NCBI RefSeq assembly: GCF_027912675.1
Contig: NZ_CP115757.1
Span: forward strand, 1,922,001-1,986,000
DNA from: Paracoccus sp. SCSIO 75233
Lineage (GTDB): Bacteria > Pseudomonadota > Alphaproteobacteria > Rhodobacterales > Rhodobacteraceae
Length of the DNA stretch: 64,000 bases
Direction of reading: 5' to 3'
In this document: one piece after another, positions 59,278 through 64,000 of the stretch
How positions within the stretch are numbered: the stretch's first letter is position 1
Layout of the letters: every line of letters begins with the position of its first letter
Notes under the pieces: model-generated
What the model saw: the letters and a program-made list of their open reading frames with translations, nothing else
The model's database searches: none
What the model was told of the DNA's origin: nothing
Made by a program: the position numbers and the translations under genes

Positions 59278-60002
59278 GCACCGGCCTCCTCAGCCGTCAG
59301 TTCCGCAACCGTGCCATCGGGACGCCCGATAAGTGCCAGATCACAGATATGCAGAAACAGCCCGTTTTCCACCACGCCGGGGATCGCATTAAGCCGTTGT
59401 GCCAGCCGGTCCGGCTCCGGTATTTCCTCCAGCGACAGATCGAGGATCAGGTTTTGCTCATCCGTCCGGTAGGGTTCATCGTCCCGCTTGCGCAGCAGGA
59501 TCGGACGCTGCGTCAGGCCGATCTCGTCGAGCGCGCGCGAAATCAGTTCCTGCGTGGTCTGCCAGCCGAACGGGATGACCTCAACCGGCAGGTGAAACGC
59601 GCCCAGCACCTCGACCACCTTGCTGCCATCGGCCATCACCACCATGCGGTCGGAGGCTTTCGCGACGATTTTCTCGCGCAGAAGCGCCCCGCCCGCCCCT
59701 TTTATCAGGTTCAGATCCGGGTCCACCTCATCCGCACCATCCAGCGTCAGGTCGAGCCAGCCGATATCGTCCAGCGCCTCGATCCGGATGCCGAGCGATT
59801 CCGCCAGCTCCGCCGTCGCCACGCTGGTTGCCGCACAGCGCAGGCTGAGCCCCTCCGCCTTCACCCGCTCGGCCAGGGCGCGGACCATGAACACCGCCGT
59901 CGATCCGGTGCCCAGACCCAGCCGCATTCCGTCCTCGATCAAGGCGACAGCGGCCTCGGCGGCGGCTTTCTTGGCAATATCGGCGGGGGAAAGTTCGGAC
60001 AT
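59274..60002 (-). CDS. rpiA: Ribose-5-phosphate isomerase A
   Basis: A 242-residue enzyme that interconverts ribose 5-phosphate and ribulose 5-phosphate. Motifs GLGTGSTAVFMVRAL, DLTLDGADEVDPDLNLIKGAGGALLREKIVA and GRPDGTVAEL match RpiA, with the catalytic aspartates, lysine and glutamate. ATG 60002 follows AAGGAA; an earlier in-frame ATG at 60035 is less likely. It overlaps gor and is divergent from ispDF with 131 bases between. Confidence 0.95.
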   Translation of the reverse strand: MSELSPADIAKKAAAEAAVALIEDGMRLGLGTGSTAVFMVRALAERVKAEGLSLRCAATSVATAELAESLGIRIEALDDIGWLDLTLDGADEVDPDLNLIKGAGGALLREKIVAKASDRMVVMADGSKVVEVLGAFHLPVEVIPFGWQTTQELISRALDEIGLTQRPILLRKRDDEPYRTDEQNLILDLSLEEIPEPDRLAQRLNAIPGVVENGLFLHICDLALIGRPDGTVAELTAEEAGA

Positions 60003-60133
60003 GGCGCGGTTCCTTCTTGATGCTGGCCATGTCATAACGCGACCCCGCCGCGATAGACAGTGCTGATATGCCGCAAAGACCGCGATCCGCCATAGCGATT
60101 GCGCGGGACACGCGTCTGCACTAGACGAACGCC

Positions 60134-61273
60134 ATGTCAGAGCCGCAGGACATTGCCGTCATCATCACCGCCGCCGGGCGTGGCACCCGCATGGGCGGGG
60201 AGGCGAAGCAATGGCGCGATCTGAACGGCGAAACCGTGCTCTCGCGCAGCATCGCGGCCTTTGCCGGGATCGGGCGCATTGTCGTCGTGGTGCATTCTGA
60301 CGATATGGCGCTTGGGATCGACGCTTTCGGCGGCAAGGTCACGCTCGTCGCGGGCGGCGAGACCCGTGCCGCAAGCGTTCGCGCCGGGCTAGAAAGTCTG
60401 GACGGAAGCGGCATCGAACATGTGCTGATCCATGACGGTGCCCGGCCTCTGGTCAGCGCGCAGGTGATCGGCGGAGTCATTGCTGCATTGCGGGACGGCG
60501 CTGTCGCCGCAGCCCCGGCATTGCCCGTCACCGATGCGCTGTGGCGGGGCGAGGCGGGACGGGTCGTGGGCATGCAACCGCGCGGCGGCCTCTATCGCGC
60601 GCAGACACCGCAGGGTTTTCGGCTGGAAGAAATCCTCGCCGCGCATCGTGCCTTTCCGGGCGATGTTGCCGATGATGTGGAACTGGCCGTCCGGGCGGGT
60701 CACGATGTGGCAATCACGCCAGGGGCGGAAGATAATCTGAAACTCACATATGCGCCGGATTTCGAACGGGCGCGGCGGATTCTCGGGGGGGCTATGGATA
60801 TTCGGCTGGGCAATGGTTTCGACGTTCACGCCTTTGACGATGGCGACCATGTGACGCTGTGCGGGGTGCGGATCGACCATGACCGGGGGCTGAAGGGGCA
60901 TTCCGACGCCGATGTCGGTATGCACGCGCTGACCGATGCAATCTATGGCGCGCTGGCCGAGGGCGATATTGGCCGGCATTTCCCGCCATCCGACCCGCAA
61001 TGGAAAGGTGCTGACAGCGAGATATTCCTGCGCCACGCCGCCGACATGGCCAAATCGCGCGGGTTTCGTATCGGCAACGCCGATGTGACGCTGATCTGCG
61101 AAAAGCCCAGGATCGGCCCGCATGCGGGCGCGATGCAGCAACGTCTGGCCGGGATCATGGGGGTCGATGCCGACCGCATCTCGGTCAAGGCGACCACCTC
61201 GGAAAAGCTGGGCTTCACCGGCCGGCAAGAAGGCATCGCAGCCATCGCAACCGCCACGCTGATCGGAGGCTGA
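60134..61273 (+). CDS. ispDF: Bifunctional IspD-IspF enzyme
   Basis: A 379-residue fusion for two steps of the non-mevalonate isoprenoid pathway. The IspD part has [19 protein letters not shown] (CTP site), [12 protein letters not shown] and [10 protein letters not shown]. The IspF part starts near residue 221 ([25 protein letters not shown]) with the metal ligands D and H of GFDVH, then [34 protein letters not shown] and the [18 protein letters not shown] end. Fusions of this order are common in alphaproteobacteria. It is followed after 2 bases by pgpA. Confidence 0.95.
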   Translation: MSEPQDIAVIITAAGRGTRMGGEAKQWRDLNGETVLSRSIAAFAGIGRIVVVVHSDDMALGIDAFGGKVTLVAGGETRAASVRAGLESLDGSGIEHVLIHDGARPLVSAQVIGGVIAALRDGAVAAAPALPVTDALWRGEAGRVVGMQPRGGLYRAQTPQGFRLEEILAAHRAFPGDVADDVELAVRAGHDVAITPGAEDNLKLTYAPDFERARRILGGAMDIRLGNGFDVHAFDDGDHVTLCGVRIDHDRGLKGHSDADVGMHALTDAIYGALAEGDIGRHFPPSDPQWKGADSEIFLRHAADMAKSRGFRIGNADVTLICEKPRIGPHAGAMQQRLAGIMGVDADRISVKATTSEKLGFTGRQEGIAAIATATLIGG

Positions 61274-61275
61274 TT

Positions 61276-61767
61276 ATGGATAAACTCATCTGCACATGGT
61301 TCGGCGCCGGCCTTTTACGCCCGGCCCCCGGCACTTGGGGATCGGCGATTGCCATTGCACTTGGCGTGATGATCCACTGGCTGGGCAGTTTCCCGCTGCT
61401 GCTGACCGCCACCATCGCCGTGACCCTGCTCGGCTTCTGGGCCGTGCCGCGCTACACTAAAGACATGGATGACCCGGACCGCTCCGAAATCGTCATCGAC
61501 GAGGTCGCCGGGCAATGGTTGGCACTCTGCTTCCCGTCCTTTGGCTTCTGGCAAGTCGGTCTCGCATCGTCCAACTTCCCTTATCCCGGCTGGCTGGCCG
61601 CGTTCCTGTTCTTCCGGCTGTTCGACATCTGGAAACCGTGGCTGGTCGGGCGCGCCGACCGCGAGGGCGGCACGGCAGGGGTCATGCTCGACGACCTCTG
61701 GGCAGGGCTGTTCGCGGGCATCGCCACCATGATCGCCGCCGCATTCAGCCATCTGGTGCTGATGTGA
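61276..61767 (+). CDS. pgpA: Phosphatidylglycerophosphatase A
   Basis: A 163-residue membrane enzyme with three to four hydrophobic segments. Motifs FGAGLLRPAPGTWGSAIAIALG, DRSEIVIDEVAGQWLAL and FRLFDIWKPWLVG...GVMLDDLWAGLFAG are conserved in PgpA, which dephosphorylates phosphatidylglycerol phosphate in lipid synthesis. It starts two bases after ispDF and its stop overlaps the GTG start of the next gene, so the three genes form one operon. Confidence 0.93.
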   Translation: MDKLICTWFGAGLLRPAPGTWGSAIAIALGVMIHWLGSFPLLLTATIAVTLLGFWAVPRYTKDMDDPDRSEIVIDEVAGQWLALCFPSFGFWQVGLASSNFPYPGWLAAFLFFRLFDIWKPWLVGRADREGGTAGVMLDDLWAGLFAGIATMIAAAFSHLVLM

Positions 61768-62228
61768 GCGCGGCAGAGGTACTTGCCGCCGCCCGCGTGC
61801 GCGGCGTGATGATCGCGACGGCGGAAAGCTGCACCGGCGGGCTGATCGCCGCCACCCTGACCGAGGTGCCGGGATCGTCGGATGTCGTTGACCGGGGCTT
61901 TGTCACCTACTCGAACAGCGCCAAACAGCAGATGCTTGGCGTCAGCGCGGAAACGCTCGCCAGCTTCGGCGCGGTCAGCGAAGAGGTCGCGGCGGAAATG
62001 GCGCGCGGCGCGCGTGATCGCTCCAACGCGGATATCGCCGTGTCCGTGACCGGGATCGCCGGGCCGGGCGGGTCCGAACATAAACCCGAAGGCCGGGTCT
62101 GCTTCGGGATCGCGGACCGGAACGGCGTCACAACCGAAACCATCGAGTTCGGCGCGATTGGCCGCGACAAGGTCCGGGCCGCGACCACGGATCACGCGCT
62201 GTCACTGCTTCTGTCGGCACTCGGATAG
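61764..62228 (+). CDS. CinA C-terminal domain nicotinamide-nucleotide amidase
   Basis: A 154-residue protein starting at GTG 61764 that overlaps the pgpA stop. Motifs TAESCTGGLIAATLTEVPGSSDVVDRGFVTYSNSAKQQMLGV and ADIAVSVTGIAGPGGSEHKPEGRVCFG are those of the stand-alone CinA C-terminal domain (PncC), which hydrolyses nicotinamide mononucleotide to nicotinate mononucleotide in NAD recycling. Active-site serine is in AESCTGG. The downstream GC hairpin at 62233-62258 may serve as a terminator although it lacks a T-run. Confidence 0.93.
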   Translation: MSAAEVLAAARVRGVMIATAESCTGGLIAATLTEVPGSSDVVDRGFVTYSNSAKQQMLGVSAETLASFGAVSEEVAAEMARGARDRSNADIAVSVTGIAGPGGSEHKPEGRVCFGIADRNGVTTETIEFGAIGRDKVRAATTDHALSLLLSALG

Positions 62229-62293
62229 GTAAGGGGCGCGACCCGAAAGCCGCGCCCCGCCTGTATCACACTGCCTCAAACTTGATGCACGGA

Positions 62294-63190
62294 TCAGCGC
62301 GCGGTTTCGCGCATGACCTCGCCCGCACGGTTCACGATCACCGTCACCGGCTCGCCCTGCGGGTTCACGGCCTCAAGGCTAAGCCCCTGCCGGATCCGGC
62401 GAGCCTCGCCCAGATCGGTGTAGCCTGCCGCTTCCACCGAACCCCGCAGTGCCGTTTCATCGATCTGCGGTGCATCGCCCGGAGCCGGACGCTCGCCGCG
62501 CGGACCGGACATGTGATCGCCATCCTTCATCGGCCCCCGGCCTTCGCCCATATGGCTTTGGCCTTCACGCGGGCCACGCATATCCCCATGCGGCATGCGC
62601 CGATCACCGTCGCGCTTCATATCGCCGCCGCGATCCTTGTCACCGAAATCACGGTGCATCTCGCCACGCGGACCCATGCGGTCGCCATCGCCACGACCGA
62701 AATGCATCAACTCCCCATCTGCGGAGAACCCGATCCGGACCTTGTCGCCCGACGCATCCTGGCCCGAGATCATGACCGCGCCGCCACGCGTGCCGATACC
62801 GTTCAACTCGGCAATCTCGGCCACGATGGCATTGCCACGCGCCTGCGCCGGCATGAGCGCATCGACGAGACCCTGCGGCAAGGCAGATCCCTCGGCCGTG
62901 CGCGCGCCAACCAGATCACCATCGCTGTTCACGATGGCCTCGAAGTCCTTGCCGGTTTCAGCGACGGTCCCGCTCACCCACAAACCACCACGCGGGCCGG
63001 GGCGTGTTTCGACATCGGCAAAGTCACTGCCCTGCAGAATTTGCGGCAGGGTGACCTCCACCGGGGCGCTTTGGTCCTGCGCTTCTTCCGGGGCCGCCGC
63101 ATTCGGCGCAGTCTGTGCCGCGGCAATGCCGGTGCCGAGCGCTGCAATTACGGCCAGTGCCGTCACGGAGGTTGTGAATTTACTGCTCAT
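62294..63190 (-). CDS. Secreted protein with charged Met/His/Gly-rich middle
   Basis: About 298 residues with Sec signal peptide MSSKFTTSVTALAVIAALGTGIAAA. ATG 63190 follows GGAAG. The start of the mature part (PQILQGSDFADVETRPGPRGGLWVSGTVAETGKDFEAIVNSDGDLVGAR) and the end (LRGSVEAAGYTDLGEARRIRQGLSLEAVNPQGEPVTVIVNRAGEVMRE) look like two PepSY-type units. Between them residues about 170-240 are rich in G, R, D, M and H (HFGRGDGDRMGPRGEMHRD, HGDMRGPREG), possibly metal binding and disordered. It is divergent from a second PepSY gene and next to a response regulator, which suggests an envelope-sensing role. Confidence 0.75.
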   Translation of the reverse strand: MSSKFTTSVTALAVIAALGTGIAAAQTAPNAAAPEEAQDQSAPVEVTLPQILQGSDFADVETRPGPRGGLWVSGTVAETGKDFEAIVNSDGDLVGARTAEGSALPQGLVDALMPAQARGNAIVAEIAELNGIGTRGGAVMISGQDASGDKVRIGFSADGELMHFGRGDGDRMGPRGEMHRDFGDKDRGGDMKRDGDRRMPHGDMRGPREGQSHMGEGRGPMKDGDHMSGPRGERPAPGDAPQIDETALRGSVEAAGYTDLGEARRIRQGLSLEAVNPQGEPVTVIVNRAGEVMRETAR

Positions 63191-63317
63191 CAATCTTCCT
63201 TTCGGTTTCGTGTGAGGACATCGCCCCTCGACAACCAGCTTCTAGCGAATCGATTGCGAACCGTTCTCCAATGGGTCATTTCTGTTTCGTTTACCTGACG
63301 AGATTTATCCTGTCTCC

Positions 63318-63659
63318 ATGATCCGCGTTTTCCTTGTCTTACTGGCGCTGAGTACGCCCGTTGCCGCCGAGCCGCCGGCTGACCCGAAGCTGATGCCGTT
63401 TCACGAAGTCGTGAAAATTCTGGCGGACCGCTTCACCGGGCGACTGCTGGCAGCGCGGCTGGATGCGCCGACACCGTTCGAGTTCACGCTTGGCGCGAAC
63501 GCGGTCCATGAAATCACGCTGCTCAGCCCACAGCGCAATATCATCCTGATCCGCATGGACGCGGTCACCGGGAAAGTGCTTGATATACGCGGGCGCGGCC
63601 TGACCGAGGCGCGCAAGCCCGACAAGCCCAGCAAGCCCGGCAAAGCGGAGAAAGACTGA
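63318..63659 (+). CDS. Small secreted PepSY-domain protein
   Basis: A 113-residue protein with signal peptide MIRVFLVLLALSTPVAA. The domain MPFHEVVKILADRFTGRLLAARLDAPTPFEF...NIILIRMDAVTGKVLDIRGRGL is a PepSY unit, found in proteins that inhibit proteases or sense envelope state. The end KPDKPSKPGKAEKD is basic. Its stop overlaps the response regulator start by one base (TGATG), so it is part of a two-component operon, as is common for PepSY proteins. Confidence 0.85.
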   Translation: MIRVFLVLLALSTPVAAEPPADPKLMPFHEVVKILADRFTGRLLAARLDAPTPFEFTLGANAVHEITLLSPQRNIILIRMDAVTGKVLDIRGRGLTEARKPDKPSKPGKAEKD

Positions 63660-64000
63660 TGCGCTGCCTGATCGTTGAGGACGACCCGGCCCTGTCGGCC
63701 CAGCTCGCCGGGGCGATGCAGGATGCGGGGTTCGTGACCGATTGTGCCTCCGACGGCGAAGAAGGGGAGTATCTGGGCGCCACCGAAACCTATGATGTCG
63801 CGGTGCTGGATCTCGGCCTGCCCGCCATGCCGGGGATCGAGGTGCTGGAACGCTGGCGCGCAGCGGGGATCACCATGCCGGTGCTGATCCTGACCGCACG
63901 AGGCGAATGGGCCGACAAGGTGGCCGGGTTCCGCGCCGGGGCGGATGACTACGCCGTCAAACCTTTCCGGCTGGAAGAGGTCGTGATCCGCGCCCAGACG
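63659..64000 (+). CDS. OmpR-type response regulator, N-terminal part (cut by window edge)
   Basis: The first 114 codons are visible. The receiver domain starts MRCLIVEDDPALSAQL with acidic residues E7, D8 and D9; the phosphoacceptor is D51 (VLDLGLPAMPG), T79 in LILTAR, and K101 in YAVKPF. The end VIRAQT matches the linker of OmpR/PhoB-type regulators; the DNA-binding half is outside the window. Together with the PepSY gene and likely a following histidine kinase it would form an envelope-stress two-component system. Confidence 0.9.
   Translation, partial: MRCLIVEDDPALSAQLAGAMQDAGFVTDCASDGEEGEYLGATETYDVAVLDLGLPAMPGIEVLERWRAAGITMPVLILTARGEWADKVAGFRAGADDYAVKPFRLEEVVIRAQT

Overview
The window reads as chromosomal DNA of a GC-rich alphaproteobacterium of the Rhodobacteraceae, close to Paracoccus. 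Pointers are the three DctPQM-type TRAP systems, the phaZ / phaC-phaP-phaR storage locus with CTGC-N3-GCAG PhaR sites, a fused ispDF gene, and hflK-hflC-degP with gor and rpiA. No search was run; the taxonomy is inference from gene content and codon use.

Layout. (1) 1-9885: a malonate-type catabolic cluster on the + strand: end of malonyl-CoA decarboxylase (matA), malonyl-CoA synthetase (matB), an amidase, an AtoE-type short-chain fatty-acid transporter, a terminator, then a TRAP transporter (P, Q, M), a second amidase and a small membrane protein. (2) 9924-29837: an accessory region, visibly less GC-rich, that begins with decayed insertion sequences (two IS3-family remnants), carries a beta-hydroxyacid dehydrogenase plus a second TRAP transporter, then IS200-, IS481- and IS3-family elements, and ends with a two-gene operon of 1086 and 1968 codons that I read as a type III Druantia anti-phage system (druH-druE). 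(3) 29838-36897: a LacI-type regulator divergent from an operon of a third TRAP transporter, a VOC protein, a RuBisCO-like protein and a DUF1537 four-carbon-acid-sugar kinase, which looks like a sugar-acid degradation pathway. (4) 37471-47763: an integrative element of about 10.3 kb in the 3' end of a tRNA-Ser(GGA) gene, bounded by a 14-bp direct repeat, with a tyrosine integrase, an orphan cargo gene, an AlpA-type regulator, a primase/DUF3987 replication block, a Toprim-like protein, an SRAP protein and a small regulatory module. (5) 47882-53053: polyhydroxyalkanoate storage genes: phaR, phaP (phasin), phaC with a histone-H1-like N-terminal tail, and divergent phaZ. (6) 53099-64000: housekeeping genes: ferredoxin, DegP-type protease, hflC-hflK, glutathione reductase, rpiA, ispDF, pgpA, the CinA C-terminal amidase, two PepSY-type secreted proteins, and the start of an OmpR-type response regulator.

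How the parts work together. In region 1 the amidases could release malonate from an amide or ureido precursor, which matB and matA turn into acetyl-CoA. In region 3 the TRAP system would import a sugar acid that the kinase phosphorylates and the RuBisCO-like protein cleaves or decarboxylates. The druHE operon and the tRNA-Ser element are two separate horizontally acquired blocks. The most notable items are the Druantia III operon, the RuBisCO-like/kinase pathway, an inverted iteron-like repeat inside the replication block of the tRNA element, the DNA-binding-like tail on PhaC, and paired operator-like repeats upstream of two gene sets.
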